Positions 29,436 to 38,821 are shown, numbered from the stretch's first letter. The stretch is 64,000 bases of DNA from Pluralibacter gergoviae ATCC 33028 = NBRC 105706 (GCF_001598855.1 NZ_BCZS01000005.1:1-64000), one strand, 5' to 3'. Made by a program: numbers and translations. The notes: generated by a model not told the origin, from the sequence alone.

Positions 29436-30083
29436 ATGTTACAGGTATACCTTGTTCGCCACGGCGAAACACAGTGGAACGCCGAACGGCGCATTCAGGG
29501 CCAGTCCGACAGCCCGCTGACCGCCCTCGGCGAACGCCAGGCCCAGCAGGTCGGCGAACGCGTCCGCACGCTGGGCATCACCCATATCATCGCCAGCGAT
29601 CTCGGACGCACGCGCCAGACCGCTGAGATCATTGCCAGCGCCTGCGGCTGCGGCATCACCTTCGATCCGCGCCTGCGCGAGCTGGATATGGGCGTGCTGG
29701 AGCAGCGCTTTATCGACACGCTGACAGAGGAAGAGGAGCTGTGGCGGCGTCAGCTGGTCAACGGCACGCCGGATGGCCGCATTCCGCAGGGCGAATCCAT
29801 GCAGGAGCTGGGCGAGCGCGTGAGCGCGGCGCTGCAGGACTGCCTCGAGCTACCAAAAGGAAGCCGTCCGCTGCTGGTCAGCCACGGCATTGCGCTGGGG
29901 TGTCTGGTGAGCACGATCCTCGGCCTGCCGGCCTACGCAGAGCGCCGCCTGCGGCTGCGCAACTGTTCGGTATCGCGGGTCGATTATCAGGAGAGCCAGT
30001 GGCTGGCGCCGGGCTGGGTGGTTGAAAGCGCGGGCGATGTATCACATCTTGACGCCCCCGCGCTGGATGAGCTGCAGCGTTAA
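29436..30083 (+). CDS. gpmB: Phosphoglycerate mutase-family phosphatase GpmB (YtjC)
   Basis: A 215-residue histidine phosphatase superfamily member, as in E. coli. The phospho-acceptor motif VRHGETQWN has His9; the second catalytic histidine lies in LLVSHGIALG. Despite its name, clear mutase activity in vivo is doubtful, and phosphatase activity is more likely. I used the ATG at 29436 (MLQVYLVRHG) to match E. coli; an ATG two codons upstream is also possible. Its stop codon directly abuts that of the convergent rob. Confidence 0.93.
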   Translation: MLQVYLVRHGETQWNAERRIQGQSDSPLTALGERQAQQVGERVRTLGITHIIASDLGRTRQTAEIIASACGCGITFDPRLRELDMGVLEQRFIDTLTEEEELWRRQLVNGTPDGRIPQGESMQELGERVSAALQDCLELPKGSRPLLVSHGIALGCLVSTILGLPAYAERRLRLRNCSVSRVDYQESQWLAPGWVVESAGDVSHLDAPALDELQR

Positions 30084-30953
30084 CTAGCGGCGAACCGGGA
30101 TCATATATTCGAGGCGCAGGTAAACCGGCTCGTCCTGTGCGTGAGAATCCTTCTGCGGAAAATAGCGTTCAATATCCTGTCCCTGACGGCGGATCAGGCC
30201 CAGCATCGGCATACAGGTGCCGTACAGGGTCAGGAAAAAGTCCTGAATGCCGGCGCCCTGGCCCTCATAGTTGAAGACCACATATTCCCCGCCCTCCAGC
30301 TTCACCGGCTGGGCGTGCTGAATATGGCCGTTGGCGATTTCTGGCGTCAGCGCAGTCGTGTAAAAGACCTCCTGCTCGTCGTCCTTCTCCATGCTTGGCC
30401 GCGGTTCGTACAGGCCGAGCATTTCAGGCGGCAGCGACGGCGCATTGCCGAGAAAATCGCGCCAGAACTGGACGCGCATCTGCTGGCGAAATTCCGAGAT
30501 CTCTTCCAGCTTGCAGGTGTAGCTCTGGGTAACGCCCACCAGGTGTTTTTCCGGCAGGGTAACGAATTCATGCTTCGGCATGGTAAATTCACCCAGCCGC
30601 AGGGGCGGGCGCATGCCAAAGGAGTTCCAGTCCGGCGCGCGGCGGTAAAGCGCGGGCGTCAGCATAAACTGCTTCTTAAACGCGCGCGTAAAAGTCTGCT
30701 GGGAGTCAAAACGATACTGAAGTGCAATATCCAGAATCGGGCGAGCCGTCAGGCGCAGCGCAACCGCTGATTTTGACAGGCGGCGAGCGCGAATATAGGC
30801 ACCTATTGCGTGACCCGTAACGTCCTTAAACATCCTTTGCAGGTGCCACTTGGAATAACCCGCTTTTGCGGCCACGTTATCCAGTGACAAAGGTTGATCG
30901 AGATGCTCTTCAATCCAGCTAAGAAGATCGCGAATAATCCCAGCTTGATCCAT
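30084..30953 (-). CDS. rob: Right oriC-binding transcriptional activator Rob
   Basis: Rob is an AraC/XylS-family activator of the mar/sox/rob regulon (marboxes) that responds to bile salts and dipyridyl. The 289-residue protein equals E. coli. The two helix-turn-helix motifs are at the N-terminus (LSLDNVAAKAGYSKWHLQRM and ILDIALQYRFDSQQTFTRAF), and a GyrI-like effector-binding domain fills the C-terminal 170 residues. It is monocistronic, and no gene lies in the 215-base gap before creA. Confidence 0.98.
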   Translation of the reverse strand: MDQAGIIRDLLSWIEEHLDQPLSLDNVAAKAGYSKWHLQRMFKDVTGHAIGAYIRARRLSKSAVALRLTARPILDIALQYRFDSQQTFTRAFKKQFMLTPALYRRAPDWNSFGMRPPLRLGEFTMPKHEFVTLPEKHLVGVTQSYTCKLEEISEFRQQMRVQFWRDFLGNAPSLPPEMLGLYEPRPSMEKDDEQEVFYTTALTPEIANGHIQHAQPVKLEGGEYVVFNYEGQGAGIQDFFLTLYGTCMPMLGLIRRQGQDIERYFPQKDSHAQDEPVYLRLEYMIPVRR

Positions 30954-31168
30954 ATAATATCCTCATCCTTATTCGCTTATGCGGGTGCCTCTTATTAGGG
31001 TAGCGGATGATAGCATTTTTTGATGACGAAACGCTGAGGCTTTTTTTTGTTCAACTGTGCGCTTTCTGCGCGAGTAAGAATCTGATAATTGTAAATGTGT
31101 GATCTATAAACATTTTCTGCATCAATTGTAGGGAATATTCCGAAATCATTTTTAGAAATGGTAACAAT

Positions 31169-31645
31169 ATGAAATACAAGAAGTTAGTTGCAGCCCTGTT
31201 CCTGTCGATGGCGGGCAGCGCCGCAGCCCACGCGGAGCAGATAGGTTCCGTGGACACGGTTTTTAAAATGATTGGTCCCGACCACAAGATCGTCGTTGAG
31301 GCGTTTGACGACCCGGATGTCGAAAACGTCACCTGCTACATCAGCCGCGCGAAAACCGGCGGTATTAAAGGCGGCCTGGGCCTGGCAGAGGACACCTCCG
31401 ATGCGGCTATCTCCTGCCAGCAGGTCGGGCCGATTGCGGTGAGCGACAAGATTAAGAACGGCAAAGCGCAGGGCGAGGTGGTGTTCCAGAAGCGAACGTC
31501 GCTGGTGTTTAAAAAGCTGCAGGTGGTGCGCTTTTACGATGCGAAACGTAATGCGCTGGTTTACCTGTCCTATTCGGATAAGGTAGTGGACGGCTCGCCG
31601 AAAAACGCGCTGAGCGCCGTGCCTATTATGCCGTGGTCAAAATAG
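31169..31645 (+). CDS. creA: CreA family protein
   Basis: A 158-residue secreted protein of the CreA family (E. coli 157). A signal peptide of about 22 residues ([20 protein letters not shown], cut after AHA) precedes a beta-rich domain with [22 protein letters not shown] and two conserved cysteines (CYISRAK, ISCQQVG). Function is unknown. In E. coli it heads creABCD; here a bidirectional terminator and arcA follow immediately, so the CreBC two-component system and CreD are not present at this locus. Confidence 0.93.
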   Translation: MKYKKLVAALFLSMAGSAAAHAEQIGSVDTVFKMIGPDHKIVVEAFDDPDVENVTCYISRAKTGGIKGGLGLAEDTSDAAISCQQVGPIAVSDKIKNGKAQGEVVFQKRTSLVFKKLQVVRFYDAKRNALVYLSYSDKVVDGSPKNALSAVPIMPWSK

Positions 31646-31664
31646 CCCAGGGGCGATGATGAAC

Positions 31665-31695
31665 AAAAAAAAACGGCGCAGCGCGCCGTTTTTTT
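31665..31695. terminator. Bidirectional terminator between creA and arcA
   Basis: A GC stem (aacggcgc / gcgccgtt, loop AGC) is flanked by nine A on one side and seven T on the other, which makes a rho-independent terminator on both strands. It serves creA and arcA. Confidence 0.92.
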
Positions 31696-31709
31696 GTATC
31701 AGGAGGCGA

Positions 31710-32426
31710 CTAATCCTCAAGATCGCCGCAGAAGCGGTAACCTTCGCCGTGAATGGTGGCGATGATTTCCGGCGTATCCGGCGTGGATTCGAAATGCTTA
31801 CGGATGCGGCGGATGGTCACGTCGACGGTGCGGTCGTGCGGCTTCAGCTCGCGGCCGGTCATTTTCTTCAGCAGCTCTGCGCGGGACTGGATCTTACCCG
31901 GGTTTTCGCAGAAGTGCAGCATGGCGCGGAACTCGCTGCGCGGCAGTTTGTACTGCTCGCCGTTCGGGCTGACCAGCGAACGGCTGTTGATGTCCAGCTC
32001 CCAGCCGTTGAACTTGTAGCTTTCAACGGTACGGCGCTCTTCGCTCACGCTGCCCAGATTCATGGTGCGGGAGAGCAGATTGCGCGCGCGGATGGTCAGT
32101 TCACGCGGGTTAAACGGTTTGGTGATATAGTCATCTGCGCCGATTTCCAGGCCAAGAATTTTGTCCACTTCATTATCGCGCCCGGTCAGGAACATCAGCG
32201 CGACATTGGCCTGTTCGCGCAGTTCTCGCGCCAGCAGAAGGCCATTTTTACCCGGCAGATTAATATCCATAATCACCAGGTTGACGTCATGCTCTGAGAG
32301 CACCTGATGCATTTCCGCGCCATCGGTGGCTTCGAACACATCATAGCCTTCAGCTTCAAAAATACTCTTTAACGTGTTGCGTGTTACCAACTCGTCTTCA
32401 ACGATAAGAATGTGCGGGGTCTGCAT
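31710..32426 (-). CDS. arcA: Two-component response regulator ArcA
   Basis: ArcA is the response regulator of the ArcBA redox system and represses aerobic respiration genes under low oxygen. The 238-residue protein has a receiver domain with phosphoacceptor Asp54 (VIMDINLPG), Thr and Lys of the conserved set, and an OmpR-type winged-helix domain ([15 protein letters not shown]). Its length equals E. coli. Upstream lies a long intergenic region with yjjY in the opposite sense and an FNR-like site. ArcB is not in this window. Confidence 0.98.
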   Translation of the reverse strand: MQTPHILIVEDELVTRNTLKSIFEAEGYDVFEATDGAEMHQVLSEHDVNLVIMDINLPGKNGLLLARELREQANVALMFLTGRDNEVDKILGLEIGADDYITKPFNPRELTIRARNLLSRTMNLGSVSEERRTVESYKFNGWELDINSRSLVSPNGEQYKLPRSEFRAMLHFCENPGKIQSRAELLKKMTGRELKPHDRTVDVTIRRIRKHFESTPDTPEIIATIHGEGYRFCGDLED

Positions 32427-32521
32427 GTTTGCTACCTAAATTGCCAACTAAATCGAAACAGGAAGTACAAAAGTCCCTAACCCGCCTGATGCATGTCGTA
32501 AATTAACATGATCGGCATAAC

Positions 32522-32662
32522 ATGACTAAAGTACGTAATTGCGTTCTTGATGCACTTTCCATCAACGTCAACAACATCATTAGCTTGGTCGTGGGCACTT
32601 TCCCTCTGGACCCGACAGTGTCAAAAACGGCTGTTATCCTAACCATTTTAACAGCGACATAA
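32522..32662 (+). CDS. yjjY: Conserved small protein YjjY
   Basis: The frame encodes 46 residues beginning MTKVRNCVLDALSINVNN and ending AVILTILTAT, nearly identical to E. coli YjjY as I recall it. There is no strong ribosome binding site. It is divergent from arcA and lies over the region expected to be transcribed as the arcA leader. Conservation may therefore reflect pressure on the leader RNA or promoter DNA rather than on a protein. No function is known. Confidence 0.55.
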   Translation: MTKVRNCVLDALSINVNNIISLVVGTFPLDPTVSKTAVILTILTAT

Positions 32663-32703
32663 CAGGCTAAGAGACAGCGGGCACCCAATAAAACTACGCT
32701 TCG

Positions 32704-32717
32704 TTGACATATATCAA
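32704..32717. promoter_or_regulatory. FNR box upstream of arcA
   Basis: TTGACATATATCAA matches the FNR consensus TTGATnnnnATCAA with one mismatch. It lies 278 bases upstream of arcA; FNR activation of arcA from a far-upstream promoter is known in E. coli. The rest of 32718-33050 is AT-rich, with no supported gene. Confidence 0.7.
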
Positions 32718-33050
32718 GTTAAATTGTAGCACGTTAACAGTTTTGTGAAATCTGCGTATCTGAATGATAGCTTTTGTCACATTTTTTCAACATTAGCGGT
32801 GGTTGCCCATAGGAACTGATAAACGCGGTGAATCCAAAAGATGGGAAGTCATCGTATTCGCATTACCCTTCTTTTACATGAGGATATAGAAGTTCTGTTA
32901 ACATTCTCATTGAGCAGGCAATGCAATGATAGTTTAGAAACTCTTATATGTTAAGAGTGTCTGACCTATTGCTTGATGTTGCAATTAAGTAAATTCGTGA
33001 TGCGTAAAATGTTTACGGCGTTTTTCATTGCGATGGGAACAGGAAAAGAG

Positions 33051-33737
33051 ATGCGTATATCAATTGTGCTGGTTGCGCCAGCAAGGGCGGAGAACGTCGG
33101 CGCTGCCGCCCGGGCGATGAAAACCATGGGCTTTAGTGAAATGCGAATTGTCGACAGCCGGGCACATCTGGAGCCGGCGGCAGGATGGGTGGCGCACGGT
33201 TCCGGCGATGTGCTGGATAAAATTACGTGCTATCAGACGCTTGAAGAGGCGCTCGCCGACGTCGATTTTACCATCGCCACCACCGCGCGCAGCCGCGCCC
33301 GCTTTCATTACTACGCTACGCCGCAGGAGCTGGTCCCCATACTCAAGGAGAAAGCCGGCTGGATGCAGCACGCCGCGCTGGTCTTTGGCCGCGAGGATTC
33401 CGGACTGACAAACGAAGAGCTGACGCTGGCGGATGTGCTGACCGGCGTGCCGATGGTGGCGGATTATCCGTCGCTTAATCTGGGGCAGGCGGTGATGGTT
33501 TACTGCTATCAGCTCTCCGCGCTGGTACAAAATTTGCCTGAACCCATTACCAGAAGTGATGAAAATCAGCTGCTGGCGCTGCGCACGCGCGCCGATGCGC
33601 TGCTGCGAAAATTGCAGGTGGACGAAGACGTCAAGCTGGCCGACTGGCTGCAGCAGCGAATCGGTCTTCTTGAGCAGCGCGATACCGCTATGCTGCACCG
33701 GCTGCTGCACGATATCGAAAAAAAACTCCCCGACTAA
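33051..33737 (+). CDS. yjtD: SPOUT-family RNA methyltransferase YjtD (TrmJ/LasT-like)
   Basis: A 228-residue protein of the SPOUT class, TrmH/TrmJ family, as E. coli YjtD. The knot motifs are visible: VLVAPARAENVGAAARAMK near the N-terminus (motif 1), ALVFGREDSGLTNEEL (motif 2), and YPSLNLGQAVMVYCYQL (motif 3). It should methylate a 2'-hydroxyl in RNA, but the target is not established. The ATG at 33051 follows GGAAAAG and matches the E. coli start; an open extension upstream to 32973 is not conserved. Confidence 0.92.
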   Translation: MRISIVLVAPARAENVGAAARAMKTMGFSEMRIVDSRAHLEPAAGWVAHGSGDVLDKITCYQTLEEALADVDFTIATTARSRARFHYYATPQELVPILKEKAGWMQHAALVFGREDSGLTNEELTLADVLTGVPMVADYPSLNLGQAVMVYCYQLSALVQNLPEPITRSDENQLLALRTRADALLRKLQVDEDVKLADWLQQRIGLLEQRDTAMLHRLLHDIEKKLPD

Positions 33738-33759
33738 AGCTCTGTCATAAGAATTGCGT

Positions 33760-33879
33760 ATGGAGATATGTTCTGTTCAGGTGGTGATCGACCGGGTATT
33801 CGCGACGCTGGAGAGGGCGATATCAGAACAGCTGCGAATACCGTCTGAATGTGACAAATGTAGAAATTCGTTGACTTAA
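33760..33879 (+). CDS. Possible 39-residue ORF upstream of thrL
   Basis: An open frame from ATG 33760 to TAA 33879 reads MEICSVQVVIDRVFATLERA in its first half and ends in a Cys-containing segment CDKCRNSLT. Third-position GC use in the middle resembles genes here, but there is no clear ribosome site and the stop lies inside the thr promoter (TTGACT). I do not recognise it. It could be the remnant of a longer gene, a true small protein, or chance. Confidence 0.2.
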   Translation: MEICSVQVVIDRVFATLERAISEQLRIPSECDKCRNSLT

Positions 33880-33906
33880 CCGGGCGAATACTTTAACCAA
33901 TATAGG
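33871..33906 (+). promoter_or_regulatory. thr operon promoter region
   Basis: TTGACT at 33871 and the downstream actttaaccaatatagg (to 33906) match the E. coli thrL promoter region closely as I recall it. The exact -10 hexamer (within caatatagg) cannot be fixed by eye because the spacing from TTGACT to TATAGG is 24. Confidence 0.6.
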
Positions 33907-33943
33907 CAGACGACAGACAATAAATACAGAGCACACAACATCC

Positions 33944-34012
33944 ATGATTCGCATCAGCATGACCACCACCATTACCACCATCACCATTACCACAGGTATC
34001 GGTGCGGGCTGA
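33944..34012 (+). CDS. thrL: thr operon leader peptide
   Basis: A 22-codon leader, MIRISMTTTITTITITTGIG followed by AG, with eight Thr and six Ile codons. Ribosome stalling at these codons under threonine or isoleucine shortage prevents the terminator at 34036-34067 from forming. Its last codons (ggtgcgggct, 34001-34010) are complementary to the 5' arm of the terminator (agcccgcacc, 34036-34045), which explains the switch. E. coli ThrL has 21 residues with eight Thr and four Ile. Confidence 0.93.
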   Translation: MIRISMTTTITTITITTGIGAG

Positions 34013-34035
34013 CGCGTACAGGAAACACAGAAAAA

Positions 34036-34067
34036 AGCCCGCACCGAACAGTGCGGGCTTTTTTTTT
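34036..34067 (+). terminator. thr attenuator
   Basis: A 9-bp stem agcccgcac / gtgcgggct with a 6-base loop is followed by a run of nine T. It lies between thrL and thrA and can be pre-empted by pairing with the end of thrL. Confidence 0.95.
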
Positions 34068-34093
34068 CGATCAGAGATCTAGAGGTAAAAACC

Positions 34094-36556
34094 ATGCGAG
34101 TCTTGAAGTTCGGCGGTACATCAGTGGCGAATGCGGAACGTTTTCTGCGTGTCGCCGATATTCTGGAAAGTAACGCCAGTCAGGGGCAGGTAGCGACCGT
34201 GCTCTCTGCCCCGGCCAAAATCACCAACCACCTCGTGGCGATGATTGAAAAAACCATTGGTGGTCAGGATGCTCTGCCGAATATCACCGACGCCGAACGT
34301 ATTTTTGCCGAACTGCTGCAGGGGCTCGCTGACGCCCAACCCGGTTTTCCTCTCGAAAGACTCGCCGCTACCGTTGAGCAGGAGTTTGCTCAGATCAAAC
34401 ATGTCCTGCACGGCATCAGCCTGCTGGGGCAGTGCCCGGACGGCGTCAATGCGGCGCTGATCTGCCGGGGCGAAAAGCTCTCAATCGCCATCATGGCGGG
34501 CCTGCTGGAGGCGCGCGGCCACAAGGTCAGCGTCATCGATCCGGTGGAGAAGCTGCTTGCCGTCGGCCACTATCTTGAATCTACCGTCGATATCGCCGAA
34601 TCCACCCGCCGCATTGCCGCCAGCCAGATCCCGGCGGACCACATGATCCTGATGGCCGGCTTTACCGCCGGCAACGATAAGGGCGAGCTGGTGGTGTTGG
34701 GGCGCAACGGCTCCGACTACTCCGCCGCGGTGCTGGCCGCCTGCCTGCGCGCCGACTGCTGCGAAATCTGGACCGATGTCGACGGCGTCTATACCTGCGA
34801 TCCGCGCCAGGTCCCGGACGCGCGTTTGCTGAAAACGATGTCCTATCAGGAGGCGATGGAGCTCTCCTACTTCGGCGCTAAGGTGCTGCATCCGCGCACT
34901 ATCGCCCCGATTGCCCAGTTCCAGATCCCCTGCCTGATTAAAAATACCGGCAACCCGCAGGCGCCGGGTACGCTGATCGGCGCCAGCAGCGATGAAGACG
35001 CGCTGCCGGTGAAGGGCATTTCTAACCTCAACAACATGGCGATGTTCAACGTCTCCGGACCGGGCATGAAGGGCATGGTCGGCATGGCGGCGCGGGTATT
35101 CGCCACCATGTCGCGCGCCGGGATTTCGGTGGTGCTGATCACCCAGTCCTCGTCGGAGTACAGCATCAGCTTCTGCGTGCCGCAGAGCGACTGCGTCCGG
35201 GCGAAGCGGGCGATGGAAGATGAGTTCTACCTGGAGCTGAAAGAGGGTCTGCTGGAGCCGCTCTCCATCATGGAGCGGCTGGCCATTATCTCGGTGGTCG
35301 GCGACGGTATGCGCACCCTGCGCGGCATCTCCGCCAAGTTTTTTGCCGCCCTGGCCCGCGCCAATATCAATATCGTCGCCATTGCCCAGGGCTCTTCCGA
35401 GCGCTCTATCTCGGTGGTGGTGAATAACGACGATGCCACCACCGGCGTGCGCGTGGTGCACCAGATGCTGTTTAACACCGATCAGGTGATCGAAGTGTTT
35501 GTGATCGGCGTCGGCGGCGTCGGCGCGGCGCTGTTGGAGCAGCTCAAGCGCCAGCGCAGCTGGCTTAAGAACAAGCATATCGACCTGCGGGTTTGCGGCG
35601 TAGCCAATTCCCGCGCGCTGCTCACCAGCGTTCACGGCCTCGATCTGGAAAACTGGCAGGGCGCGCTGGCGGAGGCCAAAGAGCCGTTCGACATTGAGCG
35701 CCTGACCCGACTGGTGAAAGAGTATCACCTGCTCAACCCGGTCATTGTTGACTGTACATCTAGCCAGGCCGTGGCGGACCAGTACGCCGACTTCCTGCGC
35801 GAAGGTTTCCACGTGGTGACGCCAAACAAGAAGGCCAACACCTCGTCGATGGACTATTACCACGAGCTGCGTCAGGCCGCGGCGGGCTCACGCCGCAAGT
35901 TCCTCTATGACACTAACGTCGGCGCCGGGCTGCCGGTGATTGAGAACCTGCAGAACCTGCTTAATGCCGGTGACGAACTGCAGCGCTTCTCCGGCATTCT
36001 TTCCGGTTCGCTGTCGTTTATTTTCGGCAAGTTGGATGAGGGGATGAGCCTGTCGGAAGCCACCCGCACGGCGCGGGAAATGGGCTTTACCGAACCGGAT
36101 CCGCGCGACGACCTTTCCGGCATGGACGTGGCGCGCAAGCTGCTGATCCTCGCCCGCGAAACGGGCCGCCAGCTTGAGCTTGCCGATATTCAGGTGGAGT
36201 CGGTGCTGCCGGCCCACTTTGACGACGGCGGTGATACTGACGACTTTATGGCGCGTCTACCGCAGCTGGACGATGAGTTCTCGGCGCGCATCGCCCGCGC
36301 CCGCGACGCGGGCAAAGTGCTGCGCTACGTCGGCAATATCGAAGAAGACGGCGTCTGCCGGGTGAAAATTGCCGAAGTGGACGACAGCGATCCGCTGTAT
36401 AAAGTGAAGAACGGCGAGAACGCGCTGGCCTTCTACAGCCACTATTATCAGCCGCTGCCGCTGGTGCTGCGCGGCTATGGCGCCGGTAACGACGTGACGG
36501 CGGCCGGGGTGTTTGCCGATCTGCTGCGCACCCTGTCATGGAAGTTAGGAGTTTAA
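34094..36556 (+). CDS. thrA: Bifunctional aspartokinase I/homoserine dehydrogenase I
   Basis: ThrA catalyses the first and third steps from aspartate to threonine: aspartate phosphorylation and reduction of aspartate semialdehyde to homoserine. The 820 residues equal E. coli. The kinase domain opens with [11 protein letters not shown], two ACT regulatory domains lie near 320-460 (feedback by threonine), and the NAD(P) loop [12 protein letters not shown] near 474 starts the homoserine dehydrogenase part, with [14 protein letters not shown] following. It is separated from thrB by one base. Confidence 0.99.
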   Translation: MRVLKFGGTSVANAERFLRVADILESNASQGQVATVLSAPAKITNHLVAMIEKTIGGQDALPNITDAERIFAELLQGLADAQPGFPLERLAATVEQEFAQIKHVLHGISLLGQCPDGVNAALICRGEKLSIAIMAGLLEARGHKVSVIDPVEKLLAVGHYLESTVDIAESTRRIAASQIPADHMILMAGFTAGNDKGELVVLGRNGSDYSAAVLAACLRADCCEIWTDVDGVYTCDPRQVPDARLLKTMSYQEAMELSYFGAKVLHPRTIAPIAQFQIPCLIKNTGNPQAPGTLIGASSDEDALPVKGISNLNNMAMFNVSGPGMKGMVGMAARVFATMSRAGISVVLITQSSSEYSISFCVPQSDCVRAKRAMEDEFYLELKEGLLEPLSIMERLAIISVVGDGMRTLRGISAKFFAALARANINIVAIAQGSSERSISVVVNNDDATTGVRVVHQMLFNTDQVIEVFVIGVGGVGAALLEQLKRQRSWLKNKHIDLRVCGVANSRALLTSVHGLDLENWQGALAEAKEPFDIERLTRLVKEYHLLNPVIVDCTSSQAVADQYADFLREGFHVVTPNKKANTSSMDYYHELRQAAAGSRRKFLYDTNVGAGLPVIENLQNLLNAGDELQRFSGILSGSLSFIFGKLDEGMSLSEATRTAREMGFTEPDPRDDLSGMDVARKLLILARETGRQLELADIQVESVLPAHFDDGGDTDDFMARLPQLDDEFSARIARARDAGKVLRYVGNIEEDGVCRVKIAEVDDSDPLYKVKNGENALAFYSHYYQPLPLVLRGYGAGNDVTAAGVFADLLRTLSWKLGV

Positions 36557-36557
36557 G

Positions 36558-37487
36558 ATGGTTAAAGTGTATGCCCCCGCCTCCAGCGCCAATATGAGCG
36601 TCGGTTTTGATGTGCTGGGCGCGGCGGTGACGCCGGTAGACGGCACGCCGCTGGGCGATAACGTTGAAGTGGTCGCCGCCGACAGCTTCAGCCTGAAAAA
36701 CGTCGGCCATTTTGCCAGCCGCCTGCCGGACAATCCGCAGGAAAATATCGTCTGGCAGTGCTGGGAGCGCTTTTGCCAGGAGATCGGTAAAACCGTGCCG
36801 GTGGCGATGACCCTTGAGAAAAATATGCCTATCGGCTCCGGCCTCGGATCCAGCGCCTGCTCGGTAGTGGCTGCCCTGGTGGCGATGAACGAGTTCTGCG
36901 GCAGGCCCCTTAGCGAGAGCAAAATGCTGGCGCTGATGGGCGAGCTGGAGGGGCGCATCTCCGGCAGCGTGCACTACGACAACGTGGCGCCGTGCTATCT
37001 CGGCGGTATCCAACTGATGCTGGAGGAGAACGGCATCATCAGCCAGTCGATCCCGGCGTTTGACGACTGGCTGTGGGTACTGGCCTATCCCGGCATTAAG
37101 GTCTCGACCGCCGAGGCGCGGGCGATTCTGCCCGCCCAGTACCGCCGCCAGGACTGTATCGCCCACGGCCGCCATCTGGCGGGTTTTATTCACGCCTGCT
37201 ATAGCCGCCAGCCGCAGCTGGCGGCTAAGCTGATGAAAGACGTGGTGGCCGAGCCGTACCGCACCCGGCTGCTGCCGGGGTTCGCCCAGGCACGCCAGGG
37301 CGTGGCGGAAATCGGCGCGCTGGCCAGCGGCATCTCCGGCTCCGGCCCGACGATGTTCGCCCTGTGCGACAATCCGCAAACGGCGCAACGAGTGGCAGAC
37401 TGGCTCGCAAAACACTATCTGCAAAATCAGGAAGGCTTCGTTCATATTTGCCGGCTGGACACGGCGGGCGCACGCGTAGTGGGATAA
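36558..37487 (+). CDS. thrB: Homoserine kinase
   Basis: ThrB phosphorylates homoserine with ATP. It is a GHMP kinase of 309 residues, one fewer than E. coli by my memory. The start [18 protein letters not shown] and the phosphate loop [17 protein letters not shown] identify the family, and the C-terminal motif [14 protein letters not shown] is present. It starts one base after the thrA stop and ends three bases before thrC, so all three are translationally coupled. Confidence 0.98.
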   Translation: MVKVYAPASSANMSVGFDVLGAAVTPVDGTPLGDNVEVVAADSFSLKNVGHFASRLPDNPQENIVWQCWERFCQEIGKTVPVAMTLEKNMPIGSGLGSSACSVVAALVAMNEFCGRPLSESKMLALMGELEGRISGSVHYDNVAPCYLGGIQLMLEENGIISQSIPAFDDWLWVLAYPGIKVSTAEARAILPAQYRRQDCIAHGRHLAGFIHACYSRQPQLAAKLMKDVVAEPYRTRLLPGFAQARQGVAEIGALASGISGSGPTMFALCDNPQTAQRVADWLAKHYLQNQEGFVHICRLDTAGARVVG

Positions 37488-37490
37488 CCG

Positions 37491-38777
37491 ATGAAACTGT
37501 ATAACTTAAAAGATCACAACGAGCAGGTCAGCTTCGCGCAGGCCGTTACCCAGGGCCTGGGTAAAAATCAGGGGCTGTTTTTCCCGCGCGATCTGCCGGA
37601 GTTCAGCCTGACCGAGGTGGACGAGCTGCTGGCGCTCGACTTCGTGCCCCGCAGCGCCCGCATTCTGTCCGCGTTTATCGGCGATGAGATCCCGCAGGCT
37701 GAACTGGAGGCCCGCGTGCGCGAGGCGTTCGCCTTCCCGGCGCCGGTCAAAGTGGTGCAGCCTGACGTCGGCTGTCTGGAGCTGTTCCACGGCCCGACCC
37801 TGGCGTTTAAAGATTTCGGCGGCCGCTTTATGGCGCAGATGCTGACCCAGATCAGCGGCGATAAGCCGGTGACTATCCTCACCGCTACCTCCGGCGATAC
37901 CGGCGCGGCGGTGGCCCACGCCTTTTACGGCCTGAAAAACGTGCGGGTGGTCATCCTCTATCCGCAGGGCAAAATCAGCCCGCTGCAGGAGAAGCTGTTC
38001 TGTACCCTGGGCGGCAACATTGAAACCGTCGCCATCGACGGCGACTTCGACGCCTGCCAGGCACTGGTCAAACAGGCGTTTGATGACGAGGAGCTCAAGC
38101 GCGCGCTGGGCCTCAACTCCGCTAACTCCATTAACATCAGCCGCCTGCTTGCGCAGGTCTGCTACTACTTTGAGGCCGTGGCCCAGCTGCCGCAGGAGGC
38201 CCGCAACCAGCTGGTGGTCTCGGTGCCGAGCGGCAACTTTGGCGATCTGACCGCCGGGCTGCTGGCGAAATCGCTGGGCCTGCCGGTGAAGCGCTTTATC
38301 GCCGCCACTAACGTCAACGACACCGTGCCGCGCTTCCTGCAGGACGGGGAGTGGGCGCCGAAGGCGACGCAGGCCACGCTGTCGAATGCGATGGACGTCA
38401 GCCAGCCGAACAACTGGCCGCGCGTCGAGGAGCTGTTCCGCCGCAAAGAGTGGCGCCTGGGCGATCTCGGCTATGCGGCGGTGGACGATGAGACCACCAA
38501 AGCGACGATGCGCGAACTGGACGCGCTGGGCTACACGTCTGAGCCGCACGCGGCGGTGGCCTGGCGGGCGCTGCGCGACCAGCTGACCCAGGGAGAATAC
38601 GGTCTGTTTCTCGGCACCGCGCACCCGGCCAAGTTCAAAGAGAGCGTTGAGGCTATCCTCGGCAAGACGCTGGCGCTGCCGAAAGCGCTGGCCGAGCGCG
38701 CCGACCTGCCGCTGCTGTCGCACAGTCTGCCGGCAGATTTTGCCGCGCTGCGTAAGCTGATGATGGAAAAAGCGTAA
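37491..38777 (+). CDS. thrC: Threonine synthase
   Basis: ThrC converts O-phosphohomoserine to threonine using pyridoxal phosphate. The 428-residue protein equals E. coli. The PLP lysine is Lys107 in LAFKDFGGR, and the phosphate-binding cup is seen in TSGDTGAAVAHAF and VPSGNFGDL. It is the last gene of the thr operon and ends just before a rho-independent terminator. Confidence 0.99.
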   Translation: MKLYNLKDHNEQVSFAQAVTQGLGKNQGLFFPRDLPEFSLTEVDELLALDFVPRSARILSAFIGDEIPQAELEARVREAFAFPAPVKVVQPDVGCLELFHGPTLAFKDFGGRFMAQMLTQISGDKPVTILTATSGDTGAAVAHAFYGLKNVRVVILYPQGKISPLQEKLFCTLGGNIETVAIDGDFDACQALVKQAFDDEELKRALGLNSANSINISRLLAQVCYYFEAVAQLPQEARNQLVVSVPSGNFGDLTAGLLAKSLGLPVKRFIAATNVNDTVPRFLQDGEWAPKATQATLSNAMDVSQPNNWPRVEELFRRKEWRLGDLGYAAVDDETTKATMRELDALGYTSEPHAAVAWRALRDQLTQGEYGLFLGTAHPAKFKESVEAILGKTLALPKALAERADLPLLSHSLPADFAALRKLMMEKA

Positions 38778-38789
38778 GGTTCATGAGGG

Positions 38790-38821
38790 CCGGGGGCGCG
38801 CAGGCGTCCCCGGTTTTTTTT
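38790..38821 (+). terminator. thr operon terminator
   Basis: A roughly 10-bp GC stem (ccgggggcgc / gcgtccccgg, one G-T pair) is followed by nine T. The final T residues also form part of the stop codon of the convergent yaaA. Confidence 0.92.

Noticed and set aside
32503-32688. 61-codon frame on the minus strand over yjjY
   Set aside because: It lies in the arcA leader, has no ribosome site and no recognisable homolog; leader RNA structure is a better explanation.
33945-34000. Short tandem-like accattaccacc repeats that could be taken for a microsatellite or CRISPR-like array
   Set aside because: They are the Thr and Ile codons of the thrL leader peptide.
34481-35863. 460-codon open frame opposite thrA
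   Set aside because: Shadow frame; no conserved domain, and thrA is certain.
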